Positions 22,713 to 31,421 of a stretch of 64,000 bases of DNA are shown here, piece after piece. Under the pieces are notes generated by a model. That model worked only from the letters and a program-made list of their open reading frames with translations, was not told where the DNA came from and did no database searches. Each line of letters begins with the position of its first letter. Position 1 is the first letter of the stretch. The stretch is from positions 1 to 64,000 of the forward strand of contig NZ_BNCD01000001.1 of NCBI RefSeq assembly GCF_014656295.1, written 5' to 3'. Origin of the DNA: Streptomyces sulfonofaciens. GTDB taxonomy: Bacteria > Actinomycetota > Actinomycetes > Streptomycetales > Streptomycetaceae. A program made the position numbers and the translations under genes.

Positions 22713-24794
22713 CTAGCGCAGTTCCGCCGGGCAGGGTGTGCCGCGCGGCAACTGGTAGGGGGCGGCCAGGCGGTAGACGCCGGCGCGCGGGGCGAGGAGT
22801 TCGGTCCAGCGGTCGCCCGCGGCGTCCTCCTCGGTCTCCATGAGGCAGCCGTTGACGTTGTCGTAGGACTTGGGTCCGCCGTCCGCGCGGTGCTTGGACT
22901 CCTCCGTCTCCTGCGGCGGCTCCACGCCCTTGCCCTGCTTGTCGACGAGGCCGAGCCACGGCGAGTACGGCACCCGGATCAGCACCCGTCCGGCCCGTTT
23001 GACCTCGATCGTCAGCTCGCCCTGCTCCGCACGGTCCACCACCGCGGGCGGAGTGGCGAGCGGCATGGGGTCGGTGACGGAGAAGAGCTGCCAGTTGGCG
23101 TCGCCCCAGATCTGCTTGAGGTAGGGCTGGCCGCGCATCACCAGCTCGCGCTCCCGCTCGCCGCCGTCGCCGTCCGGCTCGTCCTTGGGGAGCACCACGT
23201 AGTGCACGGCCCAGCGCTGGAGCCATTCGTGGTAGTTCGCCGAGTTCAGGGTGTCGTCGTAGAAGAGCGGGTTGCGCTCCATGTCGGCCTGGCGGTTCCA
23301 GCCGCGGGCCAGGTTCACGTACGGCGCGAGCGCGGACGCCTCACGGTGGCTGCGGGCCGGCACCACCTCGACCCGGCCACGCTCGGCACCCACCACCTGG
23401 AGCTGGTTGACCAGCGGAGCGAGCTGGTGCGCCCAGGACGCGGCGGGCCTGGTGTGCACGACGTCCGCGACGGTGTGTATCCCGATCCACACCACGAACC
23501 CGACCAGCGCCACCACCATCGTGTACCACCTGCGGGTGCGCGGCACGGTGAACGGCAGCGCGGCCAGCAGCACGGCGCCCGTGAACAGCATGGCCAACCG
23601 GGTGATGTTGGAGCCGACCTGCGAGCTGACCAGCCACGCGAGCAGGACCGAGAGCGCGTAGACGGCACTGGTGATGCGCACCGTCTTCCACCGCCGCGGC
23701 ACCAGGAAGAAGGCGATCAGGGCGCACGCGATCGGCTCCAGGGCCGAGGCGAACGTCATGGGCTGGGTGCCGGAGAACGGGAACAGCAGCGACGACAGGC
23801 CCACCACCGCCGCCGGTGCCAGGCCCAGCGCGTACGCCCCCGGCCGGCGCCGCTGGAGGAAGAGCGCGACCGCGATCAGGCCCACGAAGAGTCCCGCGAC
23901 CGGCGAGGCGGCGGTGGCGATGCCGGCGAGCGGCGCCGCGACGGCCGCCTTCGCCCAGCGCCTGTACCGCCAGCGGTAGGGCCAGCAGAAGACGGTGGCG
24001 ACGGCGGCGAGGCCGAACATGGTGCCGAGCCCGAAGGTGACCCGGCCGGAGACGGCGTTGCACAGCAGTCCGAAGACGCCGGCCAGCGCGGGCGGCAGCG
24101 GCTTCCGCACGGCACGGCTGCGCATCAGGACCAGGGTGAGCAGCCCGGCCGAGGCGGTGCCCGCCACCATCATCGTGCTGCGCACCCCGAGCACCGACAT
24201 CAGGTACGGCGACACCACGCTGTACGAGACCGGGTGCATACCGCCGTACCAGGCCAGGTTGTAGGCGGAGTCGGGGTGCCTGCCGACGAACTCGGCCCAG
24301 GCGTCCTGTGCCGCCAGGTCACCGCCGCCGTTGGCGAAGACGAAGAACCACACCAGGTGGGCCAGGGCGGCCACGGCGGTGACGACGGTCACGGGGTGGT
24401 GCACGAACCGGCGGAGCCGCTCGCGCGCCGGGGGCCGTGAGGGGCGCGGGCCCGCCCCCCTCGGACTCGGCCCGACGTCCTCCGGACCCGGCCCGGCAAC
24501 CTTCGGACCCGGCCCGACGTCCGCCGGACCCGGCCCGGCGTCCTTCGGGCCCGGTCCGGCGTCCTTCGGCCGAGCACCGGTGCCCCTCGGCGGGGCGCCG
24601 GCACTCTTCTCGTCCGGTGCGGAGCGGGTGTCCTTCGCCTGCGGGCCGGTCGCCTCCGTGGCCGTACGTTCTGCGCGCCGGTCCCGGGCTGCGGACTGCG
24701 GTATTCGCGTGTCCGTCCTGCCACCTGCCCCCACGCTGCGGCCCCCGCCCGTCTCGTCGGCGTCGTCGGCCCGCGTCGGCTCCGCAGTGGCCAC
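22713..24794 (-). CDS. Large polytopic membrane protein, conserved in Streptomyces (function unknown)
   Basis: This protein has 693 residues from the GTG at 24794, with GGGGAG eight bases upstream. The first 130 residues are polar and include a heptad-like run of GPGPxD/GPGPxV repeats (about residues 76-110). Roughly ten to twelve membrane segments follow from about 140 to 460 (for example VVTAVAALAHLVWFFVF and VALFLQ). A C-terminal extracytoplasmic domain of about 230 residues then contains NPLFYDDTLNSANYHEWLQRWAVHYVVLP and ends CPAELR. The layout is like GT-C glycosyltransferase or related cell-envelope proteins, but I do not see the DxD/ExD motif of that fold. It lies downstream of and codirectional with the D,D-carboxypeptidase gene. 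Confidence 0.65.
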   Translation of the reverse strand: MATAEPTRADDADETGGGRSVGAGGRTDTRIPQSAARDRRAERTATEATGPQAKDTRSAPDEKSAGAPPRGTGARPKDAGPGPKDAGPGPADVGPGPKVAGPGPEDVGPSPRGAGPRPSRPPARERLRRFVHHPVTVVTAVAALAHLVWFFVFANGGGDLAAQDAWAEFVGRHPDSAYNLAWYGGMHPVSYSVVSPYLMSVLGVRSTMMVAGTASAGLLTLVLMRSRAVRKPLPPALAGVFGLLCNAVSGRVTFGLGTMFGLAAVATVFCWPYRWRYRRWAKAAVAAPLAGIATAASPVAGLFVGLIAVALFLQRRRPGAYALGLAPAAVVGLSSLLFPFSGTQPMTFASALEPIACALIAFFLVPRRWKTVRITSAVYALSVLLAWLVSSQVGSNITRLAMLFTGAVLLAALPFTVPRTRRWYTMVVALVGFVVWIGIHTVADVVHTRPAASWAHQLAPLVNQLQVVGAERGRVEVVPARSHREASALAPYVNLARGWNRQADMERNPLFYDDTLNSANYHEWLQRWAVHYVVLPKDEPDGDGGERERELVMRGQPYLKQIWGDANWQLFSVTDPMPLATPPAVVDRAEQGELTIEVKRAGRVLIRVPYSPWLGLVDKQGKGVEPPQETEESKHRADGGPKSYDNVNGCLMETEEDAAGDRWTELLAPRAGVYRLAAPYQLPRGTPCPAELR

Positions 24795-25305
24795 TGAAGG
24801 TTCTCCCCGTTTCTCCTGGCCGGGCTCCGGAGGCTTCGCCTCTGGAAACTCCCGACAGCCATCCGGTGACGTAACCCCGATTTCGCGACGCTAGCACGCG
24901 GCCCGCGGCGAGGAGCGCGGGCGGGCGCCCGGCGGGGACGGTCCGGCCGGACCGCGCCGGGCCGGCGGCCCTGCAACAACGGGCGGGCCCCCTCGCCCGG
25001 TCGGGGGAGGGGGCCCTGGCACACCGCCGGACGGCACACGCCGGACGGCAGACGGCGCACGGCGCAGGCGGCCGGCCGCGGCGGGCCTACGGGAGCGGCG
25101 GGCCCGGACTGACCGGCACACGACCGGCACGACCGGAGCGACCGGAGCGACCGGTACGGGCGGGACGGGCGGACGGACGGGCCCAACCAGCCCGACCGGC
25201 CCAACCAGCCCGACCGGCCCAACCGAAACGGACGGAACGGACGGAAGGGACGACCGGAACAGCCGATACGCACCCGGCCCGCGCGACCGGTACCGGTCGC
25301 CGGGG
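24795..25305. other. Intergenic gap after the carboxypeptidase gene
   Basis: About 510 bases: a hairpin at 24985-25016 and, around 25100-25260, repeated GACCGG(A/C)CGA and CAGCCCGACCGGCCCAAC phrases. No gene is seen. Confidence 0.55.
24985..25016. terminator. Hairpin downstream of the carboxypeptidase gene
   Basis: GGGCCCCCTC at 24985 pairs with GAGGGGGCCC at 25007. It could end the transcript from the minus-strand carboxypeptidase gene, though 290 bases beyond its stop. Confidence 0.45.
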
Positions 25306-28053
25306 TCAGCCGATACGGGTGAACTTGGCGCCGTAGCCGGGTTCCGCGAGGTCCTTCTGGAGGGCCACCGGCACCTTGATGGCACTGCCCTTGCCACCGC
25401 CCGAGCTGTCACCGGACGCCGAGCCGCCGACGTTGAGCCAACCGACCTCGGTACCCGCCTTCGCCGTGTGCGGCAGGCTCTTGCCGGAGCCGTCGCCGAG
25501 TGCCAGGCCCACGGTCAGGCCGGACCAGCCGACGGCACTCACGTCCTTGGTGGCGACGACCGGCGTGTGGCCCCCCAGGCCGTCGTCCACGTACCCGACG
25601 ACGTCCCCCTTCTTCAGGACCACCGACGACTTCAGCACCTCGCGGGCGGCGACCATGACCGTCCTGCTTGCGTCGTTGACGGCGTCCAGGATCGGTGTCC
25701 TGTGCTGGCCGAGGACCGCGCCGACGACGGTGACGGTCTGCCCGTCGACCTCCTTCGTCGCCGCGAACACCAGGTTGCCGCCCGCCTTGGTGGTGGTGCC
25801 GGTCTTGATGCCGATCGCGCCGTCGAACGGCACCAGGTGGTTGTAGTTCGGCCAGGTGTGGCCGGACGGGTCCTTCCAGCTCGGCAGCTTGGTGATGTTG
25901 GTCAGCGCCGGGTACTTCACCAGCTCGTCCGCGAGCTTGACCTGGTCCTCGGCGCTGCTGACGGTGGTCGCCTCCAGTCCCGAGGGGTCGCTGTACGTGG
26001 TGTTCTTCATGCCGAGGTCCTTGGCCGTGGCGTTCATCTTCGCGACGAAGGACTTGACGGAGCCGGCGTCCCAGCGCGCCAGCAGGCGCGCCACGTTGTT
26101 CGCGGACGGGATCATGATGGCCGCCAGCGCCTGCTGCTCGGTCAGCATGTCGCCTTCCTTGATGGTGTCCACCGTCGACTCGCCCTGGGCGCTGTAGGCC
26201 CCCTCCTTCTCCGCGGTCGCGTCGACCCTGATCTTGGGACCGGCCGCGCCGGCCCCCAGCGGGTGCTCCTTGAGGATGATGTAGGCGGTCATGTTCTTGG
26301 CGACCGAACCGATCGGCACGGGTTTCTGCTCGCCGAAGCGGCCCATGGTGCCGATGCCCGAGACGTCCACCCAGCCCTGCCCCTCATCGGGCCAGGGCAG
26401 CGCCGGGTGCCCGCCGTCGAAGGCGAAGTTGTCGTCCGCGGTGAGCGCCAGCGTCGGGGCGGGCAGTGGCCGCACCGCCTGTACGACTGCGAACACGACC
26501 ACCAGCAGCAGGGCCAGCGGCGTCCAGATCTTGATCCGGCGCAGCACGGTGCGCAGCGGGGTCTGCGGGGGCGGCGGGGTGTTCGTCAGCTCGGCGAGGA
26601 GGTCGATCGGCGGACGCGGCGGCACGGTCGGCAGCGCGTTGGTGTCCTGCGCTCCGGACGCGCCCTCTGCCTCCTGCCCGCGCACGGGTCCTTCGAGCGG
26701 CTTGAGCGCGACGAACTTGCTGGTGCGCTCCGACGGGCTCTCAGGACCCTCGGTGCTCCCGGTGTCCTCGGAGCCCTCGGCGCCCCCGGAGGGCTTGGGG
26801 CTCCCGGATGGCTTGGGGCTCCCGGTGTCCTCGGGACTCCCGGAGCCCCCGGATGTCGCGGGGCCCTCGGTCACGCGCTCGCCGCGCGCCCAGGAGGGCG
26901 CTCCGGCCCGCGGCCCGCCGGAGGCACCTCCGGACGTGCCGGAGGACGCACCGGCAGACGTGCCGGAGGAGGCGGCGTCCGCACCGGCGGCCGACGCGCC
27001 GCCCGCCGTGCCGGCGGCGCCGGTGCGGCGGGCGGCGCCCCACTTCAGCGCGGTCGTCGGCTGGTCCACTGCGGGTGCGGGCTTGGGGGCACGGAAGACG
27101 GCGGTCTTCTGGTCGACGTCCGGAGCGTGCGCACCGCGCCCGGCCCCCTCTGCCCCATCCGTATCCGCGTCCGCGTCCACCGTCCGGCCGCCTCCGCTCG
27201 CACCCGCGCCCGCATCCGCGCCGGTGTCCTCGTGAGAGCCGGAGGACGCGCCTGCCGCCCGCTCCCCTTCCGTGACCACGCCTGCACCTGCACCTGCGTC
27301 GTGAGCCCTGCCCACCTCGCGAGCCTCGTCCCTCTCGCGGGCCTCGTCGGCCTCCTCGGCCTCGCCCGTCTCATCCGTCTCGTCCGTTGCGTCCCCCGCC
27401 TCAGGTTCCCCGGACCCCGTGTCCGCGTCCCCGTCGACGGCGCCGCCCTCCCGTGCACCGGTCCGCACGCCCTCCGAAGGGGCTTCCCGCGCGCCGGACG
27501 CCTCCGGACCACCGGAACCCCCGGCGGCGTCCTCCGCACCCCCGGAAGCGGCCGTCTCGTCCGTCCCGGCGGCATGCTGTGCCCCGTCGGCACCCTGCGC
27601 CCCGTCCGTCCCGGCTGCCGTCCCCGCAGAACCCGCACCCGCAGAACCCGCGGAACCCGCAGAGCCCTCGCGCCCCGCGGACCCCCCGGAAGCCCCCGCA
27701 GCCCCGGTCCCGGATCCGGAACGCCTCTCTGCGTCCTTTCCGCCCGGGTTTCCGCCCGGGTTTCCCTCCGGGTTCCCGTCCGGCTCTCCGTCCCGCGCAA
27801 CCGTTCCGGGGTCCTCCGGCGTCCTTGACTGCGCAGGAGCCGTCGAGGGCTCGTTGCGCTGGGGCGGGGTGCGGAAGACCGCCGTCGGCTGGTCGAGGCG
27901 GCCGCGTGCCACCGCCCGCCGGGGGTCGGCCGCGTCCGAGGACGCGGGGTCGGGCTCCGGTGCCGCGGGCGGGCCCCCCGACGACTTCTGCTGCTCGGAC
28001 CTGTCGGGGGACTGACCCGCCACCGATGCCTCCTCCATATCGCCCTGCGCCAT
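25306..28053 (-). CDS. D-alanyl-D-alanine carboxypeptidase (peptidase S11) with long disordered N-terminal tail
   Basis: The 915-residue protein has three parts. Residues 1 to about 500 are disordered, rich in Ala, Gly, Ser, Glu, Asp and Pro, with the phrase QPTAVFR/QKTAVFR/QPTTALK recurring. A single membrane segment lies at about 510-530 (TPLALLLVVVFAVVQAV). The rest is an extracytoplasmic penicillin-binding domain with SVAK at about 581 (catalytic Ser and Lys), SANN at about 648 and KTG at about 750. It trims the terminal D-Ala from peptidoglycan stem peptides. The large tail is cytoplasmic by topology and could be a target for kinases or division proteins. The ATG at 28038 is an alternative start with a better ribosome site. 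Confidence 0.88.
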   Translation of the reverse strand: MAQGDMEEASVAGQSPDRSEQQKSSGGPPAAPEPDPASSDAADPRRAVARGRLDQPTAVFRTPPQRNEPSTAPAQSRTPEDPGTVARDGEPDGNPEGNPGGNPGGKDAERRSGSGTGAAGASGGSAGREGSAGSAGSAGAGSAGTAAGTDGAQGADGAQHAAGTDETAASGGAEDAAGGSGGPEASGAREAPSEGVRTGAREGGAVDGDADTGSGEPEAGDATDETDETGEAEEADEARERDEAREVGRAHDAGAGAGVVTEGERAAGASSGSHEDTGADAGAGASGGGRTVDADADTDGAEGAGRGAHAPDVDQKTAVFRAPKPAPAVDQPTTALKWGAARRTGAAGTAGGASAAGADAASSGTSAGASSGTSGGASGGPRAGAPSWARGERVTEGPATSGGSGSPEDTGSPKPSGSPKPSGGAEGSEDTGSTEGPESPSERTSKFVALKPLEGPVRGQEAEGASGAQDTNALPTVPPRPPIDLLAELTNTPPPPQTPLRTVLRRIKIWTPLALLLVVVFAVVQAVRPLPAPTLALTADDNFAFDGGHPALPWPDEGQGWVDVSGIGTMGRFGEQKPVPIGSVAKNMTAYIILKEHPLGAGAAGPKIRVDATAEKEGAYSAQGESTVDTIKEGDMLTEQQALAAIMIPSANNVARLLARWDAGSVKSFVAKMNATAKDLGMKNTTYSDPSGLEATTVSSAEDQVKLADELVKYPALTNITKLPSWKDPSGHTWPNYNHLVPFDGAIGIKTGTTTKAGGNLVFAATKEVDGQTVTVVGAVLGQHRTPILDAVNDASRTVMVAAREVLKSSVVLKKGDVVGYVDDGLGGHTPVVATKDVSAVGWSGLTVGLALGDGSGKSLPHTAKAGTEVGWLNVGGSASGDSSGGGKGSAIKVPVALQKDLAEPGYGAKFTRIG

Positions 28054-28242
28054 GCCGTCAAGAAGTCAACCCGGCCCGGACCACGGTGTCCGAACCATGT
28101 ACCAGTGTCCCGTGTGAGGGGTTGACCCCTGTGCTAGACGAGAACGACATACCTACCGGTTCCCTTACGAAGCGGTCACGCGCTCTCGACAGACCAATGT
28201 GAGAGGGGTCACCCTGTCATTCATCCACGCGGGGAGGCATGG

Positions 28243-28989
28243 ATGGGCAGGAGCCGCAGAACACTTCCGGAGGAGCTTCTGCTGCTCGCTCTGGACCCGA
28301 CCACGGGTACCACAGCGCAGCCGCAGTCGCTCGACCTCGGTCTGGCCGGAGCACAGCTAGTGGAGCTGGCGCTGGCCGGACGAATAGCCCCAGACGGGGA
28401 TCGTATCGCCGTGGTGGTACCACGGCCGACCGGAGATCCGACTCTGGACTGCGCACTGGAGCTGCTGCGAAGGCGCGGCGCACCGGTCAGGGCGGTCCAC
28501 TGGATCGGCGGGCCCCGCCTGGGGCTGCGCCAGACGTATCTCTCGCATCTCGAACGGTGCGGCATGGTGCATGCCGTGGCGGGCCAGATGTGCGGGGTGC
28601 TGCCGACGACTCGCTACCAGGCGACGGACACGGCCATCAGCAGGGAGATCAGGTCCCGACTCGACTCCGCGATCCGCACCGGCGTGCCGCCGGACCCGCG
28701 GACCGCGGCGCTCGCCGCGCTGGCCCACGCGGTGGGTCTCGGCAAGCACCTCTACCCGGGCAACGAGGGGCGCTCGTCGCGCTCCCGCCTCCGGGACCTC
28801 ATCAGGCACGACCCGATGGGCGGCCTCGTGGCGCACGCCGTGATGGACGTCCAGAACGGTGCCGCGGCACAGCCCCGGCGCGGAGGTCCGGCACCCGCCG
28901 GACGCCAGGCCGGCGGGCCGGCACCGGAACCCGGCAGGGTCCCGATGCAGCCGCACCGCGGATCCATGGCGCGCGCCGCGGTCCACTGA
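28243..28989 (+). CDS. GOLPH3/VPS74 (GPP34) family protein
   Basis: This 248-residue protein starts at the ATG at 28243 with GGGGAGG five bases upstream. It shows the family opening LPEELLLLALDPTTG, then LGLAGAQLVELALAGRI and a series of helices ending with RDLIRHDP. Eukaryotic members bind phosphatidylinositol-4-phosphate and Golgi glycosyltransferases, while bacterial members are common in Streptomyces and unassigned. The last 45 residues are a Pro/Gly/Arg-rich tail without predicted structure. The gene is divergent from the carboxypeptidase gene. Confidence 0.82.
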   Translation: MGRSRRTLPEELLLLALDPTTGTTAQPQSLDLGLAGAQLVELALAGRIAPDGDRIAVVVPRPTGDPTLDCALELLRRRGAPVRAVHWIGGPRLGLRQTYLSHLERCGMVHAVAGQMCGVLPTTRYQATDTAISREIRSRLDSAIRTGVPPDPRTAALAALAHAVGLGKHLYPGNEGRSSRSRLRDLIRHDPMGGLVAHAVMDVQNGAAAQPRRGGPAPAGRQAGGPAPEPGRVPMQPHRGSMARAAVH

Positions 28990-29639
28990 CCCCCGGGCAC
29001 ACCACCGAGCAGGACCGACCCGGCAGCAGGCCGGCACCACCCTGACCGTGATCCAGCACCGGGACGGGGCGGCCGCACGGCGGATCGGGCACCACCCGTA
29101 CGACCACGCACCCCGGACAGCTCCGGGGCAGATCCAGGAGAGACCCGCGGCACGGACTCAGGAACCGTGCCGCGCCGCAGTCCCGAGACCCGGGCCGGGA
29201 GCCGCCGGGGTCGCGCGGGGCGCTGACCGCCGGACGTCACGGACGAGGACACCGGCCCACCGCCCCGTGCGACCCGCCCCCGCCCCGCCCCCGCCACGGG
29301 CGGCTCAGGACGCGCGGCGGGCGTCTGCCGGGAAATCGCCGAGCAAGCGCCGAGCGCCAAGCCCCCGATGCCCGATGTCCGATGCCTGATGTCCGACGCC
29401 TGATGCCCGCTGCCTGATGTCCGACGCCTGATGCCCGCTGCCTGATGTCCGACGCTGATGTCCGAGGCTGATGTCCGACGCCTGATGTCCGATGCTCGAA
29501 GCACCTCGCACAGGTACGGCATATCTGTCGCATATCCCATGCATATCCGCCGTTTCCCAGCGGTGGAAAGGCTCTTGGTGGCAATCTGCTGAACAGCAGA
29601 TACGCAAAGTGCAGGCCCCAAGCCGGAGGTGCACGTCCC
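28990..29639. other. Intergenic gap with GATGTCCGA repeats
   Basis: About 650 bases. The segment 29365-29492 is a tandem array (see separate entry). The promoter and ribosome site (GGAGGT at 29625) for the next gene lie at the right end in slightly A+T-richer DNA around 29515-29610. No gene is seen. Confidence 0.55.
29365..29492. repeat. Tandem array of (C/G)CTGATGTCCGA-type units
   Basis: The core GATGTCCGA or GATGCCCG recurs about ten times. A higher-order unit of about 28 bases (CCTGATGTCCGACGCCTGATG...) is visible twice. Confidence 0.75.
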
Positions 29640-30497
29640 GTGGCGTCCCACGTCAACCCCACCGTAAGACGACGCCGTCTCGGCCAGGAGCTGCGCCGGC
29701 TGCGCGAGCTGAAGGGCATGACCGCCGAGGAGGTGGCGGAGCGGCTGCTCGTCTCCCAGTCGAAGATCAGCCGCCTGGAGAACGGCCGGCGCAGCATCAG
29801 CCAGCGCGACGTCCGCGACCTCTGCGGGGTCTACGAGGTCGACGACCACCGCATCGTCGAATCGCTGATGCAGATGGCCAAGGACTCCCGCCAGCAGGGC
29901 TGGTGGCACTCCTTCGGCGACATCCCCTACAGCGTCTACATCGGCCTGGAGACGGACGCCGCCTCGCTGCGCGTCTACGATCCGCAGGTCGTGCCCGGCC
30001 TGCTGCAGACCCGGTGCTACGCCGACGCGCTGATCCGGGGCGCACTGCCGGAGACGCCGCCGGCCGACATCGACAAGCGGGTGCAGGTGCGGATGCGCCG
30101 CCAGGACCGGATCCTCTCCTCCGAGAACCCGCTGCGGCTGTGGACGGTCATGGACGAGGCGGCGCTGCGCCGGGTCGTCGGCGACCGCGGCCTGATGCGG
30201 GACCAGTTGGAGCACCTGGTGGAGCAGTCCCGACTGCCGCACGTGACCGTGCAGGTGATCCCGTTCGACATGGGAGCGCATCCGGGGCTCAACGGCCAGT
30301 ACGCGATTCTGGAATTCCCGGACGCCTCCGATTCGAGCGTGGTCTATATCGAAGGAGTCACGAGCGACCTCTACCTGGAGAAGTCGGGTGACGTCCAGAA
30401 ATACAGCGTGATGTACGAGCACCTGCGGGCACAGGCCCTGAACGTGGAGCAGTCCCGCGAATTCATTTCGAAGATCGCGAAGGACTACGCGCACTGA
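29640..30497 (+). CDS. XRE-family regulator with DUF5753
   Basis: This protein has 285 residues from the GTG at 29640, nine bases after GGAGGT. The N-terminal Cro/C1 helix-turn-helix is at about residues 10-70 (ELKGMTAEEVAERLLVSQSKISRLENGRR). The C-terminal DUF5753 domain includes VPGLLQTRCYADALIRG and HVTVQVIPFDMGAHPGLNGQYAILEFP. This architecture is highly multiplied in Streptomyces, where members such as WhiJ- and AbaA-locus regulators control development and antibiotic genes. It is paired with a small DUF397 protein 250 bases downstream, as usual. Confidence 0.9.
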   Translation: MASHVNPTVRRRRLGQELRRLRELKGMTAEEVAERLLVSQSKISRLENGRRSISQRDVRDLCGVYEVDDHRIVESLMQMAKDSRQQGWWHSFGDIPYSVYIGLETDAASLRVYDPQVVPGLLQTRCYADALIRGALPETPPADIDKRVQVRMRRQDRILSSENPLRLWTVMDEAALRRVVGDRGLMRDQLEHLVEQSRLPHVTVQVIPFDMGAHPGLNGQYAILEFPDASDSSVVYIEGVTSDLYLEKSGDVQKYSVMYEHLRAQALNVEQSREFISKIAKDYAH

Positions 30498-30745
30498 CGA
30501 ATGCCGTCGTATCCGGCGGAATGAAAGATTCCGAAGCGACTCGGGAACAAACGTGCCGCACGGTACACCTTCATCAGGCGGCGGCGGAAGACTCGGATGG
30601 AATATGCCATCCGGTCGGGTGAACGCTCCGTTCAGCGCCTCGGCCGGGCGAGTAGCGTCGATCACGGTCGGCGCCCCTGCGCCGACGGTATGCCGCCCCC
30701 GCGGCGGCGCACAGTTCCATGACGACTGGCTGAACCGGAGCAAAC

Positions 30746-30955
30746 ATGGCAATCAAGCAGGGCGCTACGTGTGCGTGGACCAAGTCTTCGTATTCCACGG
30801 GAAACGGCGCGTGCGTAGAGGTCAAGTCCCCGGTTTCGCACGCGATCGCGGTGCGGGACTCGAAGGTACCCGAGGGGCGTGCGCTCGCGTTCGCGCCCGC
30901 ATCCTGGACAGCGTTCGTGTCTGAGGTGAACCGGGGCGCGTTCGGTCTCGACTGA
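30746..30955 (+). CDS. DUF397 protein, partner of the XRE-DUF5753 regulator
   Basis: The 69-residue protein is one DUF397 domain, with W.KSSYS..NGACVEV near residue 11 and AVRDSK..EG.ALAF....W..FV later. DUF397 proteins are encoded beside XRE-DUF5753 regulators. Overexpression or deletion of related pairs affects sporulation and antibiotic production, and the two probably interact. An A+T-richer promoter region precedes it. Confidence 0.88.
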   Translation: MAIKQGATCAWTKSSYSTGNGACVEVKSPVSHAIAVRDSKVPEGRALAFAPASWTAFVSEVNRGAFGLD

Positions 30956-31039
30956 CGCCCCGTGGGCGGGTACACCCGCCCCGCACCACGCACGGAGCCC
31001 TCTCGACTGGTTCGCCGTCCCGGCCGAGGGGGCTCGGCC

Positions 31040-31216
31040 ATGTCCGCATACGTGCACACCCCCACCCCTGTGTGCGTGTCCGCCCCAGCACCGGCCGCCC
31101 GGGACCCGCATCCCGTGGCGGCCGTCGTCTTGGCGGGTATCTCTGACGAAGTGCCCGCTCATGGTGGATTCGCCGACCCGGCCACGACAACAGCCCAGCA
31201 GGTCAAGAGAACGTAA
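31040..31216 (+). CDS. Possible small protein (58 residues)
   Basis: An ATG at 31040 lies seven bases after GAGGGGG and opens a 58-residue frame whose third positions are mostly G or C. It has no homology I recognise. The stop overlaps the inverted repeat at 31208-31225. It may be a leader-type small gene before the symporter or simply chance. Confidence 0.25.
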   Translation: MSAYVHTPTPVCVSAPAPAARDPHPVAAVVLAGISDEVPAHGGFADPATTTAQQVKRT

Positions 31217-31236
31217 AATCGTTCTGCTTTCTGACC
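31201..31236. promoter_or_regulatory. Nested inverted repeat before the symporter gene
   Basis: GGTCA (31201) pairs with TGACC (31232), and inside them AGAACG (31208) pairs with CGTTCT (31220) around TAAAAT. The A+T-rich centre may be a promoter -10 region with the arms as an operator. Confidence 0.5.
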
Positions 31237-31421
31237 TGTGTTCATATCCGTGACCTTGAAGGTCTTGACCGTCCCCCACGTACAACGGTTCAATCCCCGA
31301 AGTCCCCTCCCGCAAACGGTTGCCCGACCTGGGGGCCCCTCCCACGCCCGACGCCGTGGGGAGTGCTGGCGAAGAGCACACCGGTACGTGGAAGTTCACA
31401 AGGCGGACCCCAGGAGGGGGC

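Noticed and set aside
21601..23226. Long minus-strand frame across the MerR gene and the end of the membrane-protein gene
   Set aside because: It overlaps two genes supported by motifs and ribosome sites and has no homology of its own.
25468..27828. Long open frame on the plus strand opposite the D,D-carboxypeptidase gene
   Set aside because: It is the antisense of a gene with clear SVAK/SANN/KTG motifs; in this base composition antisense frames stay open, and the product is low-complexity.
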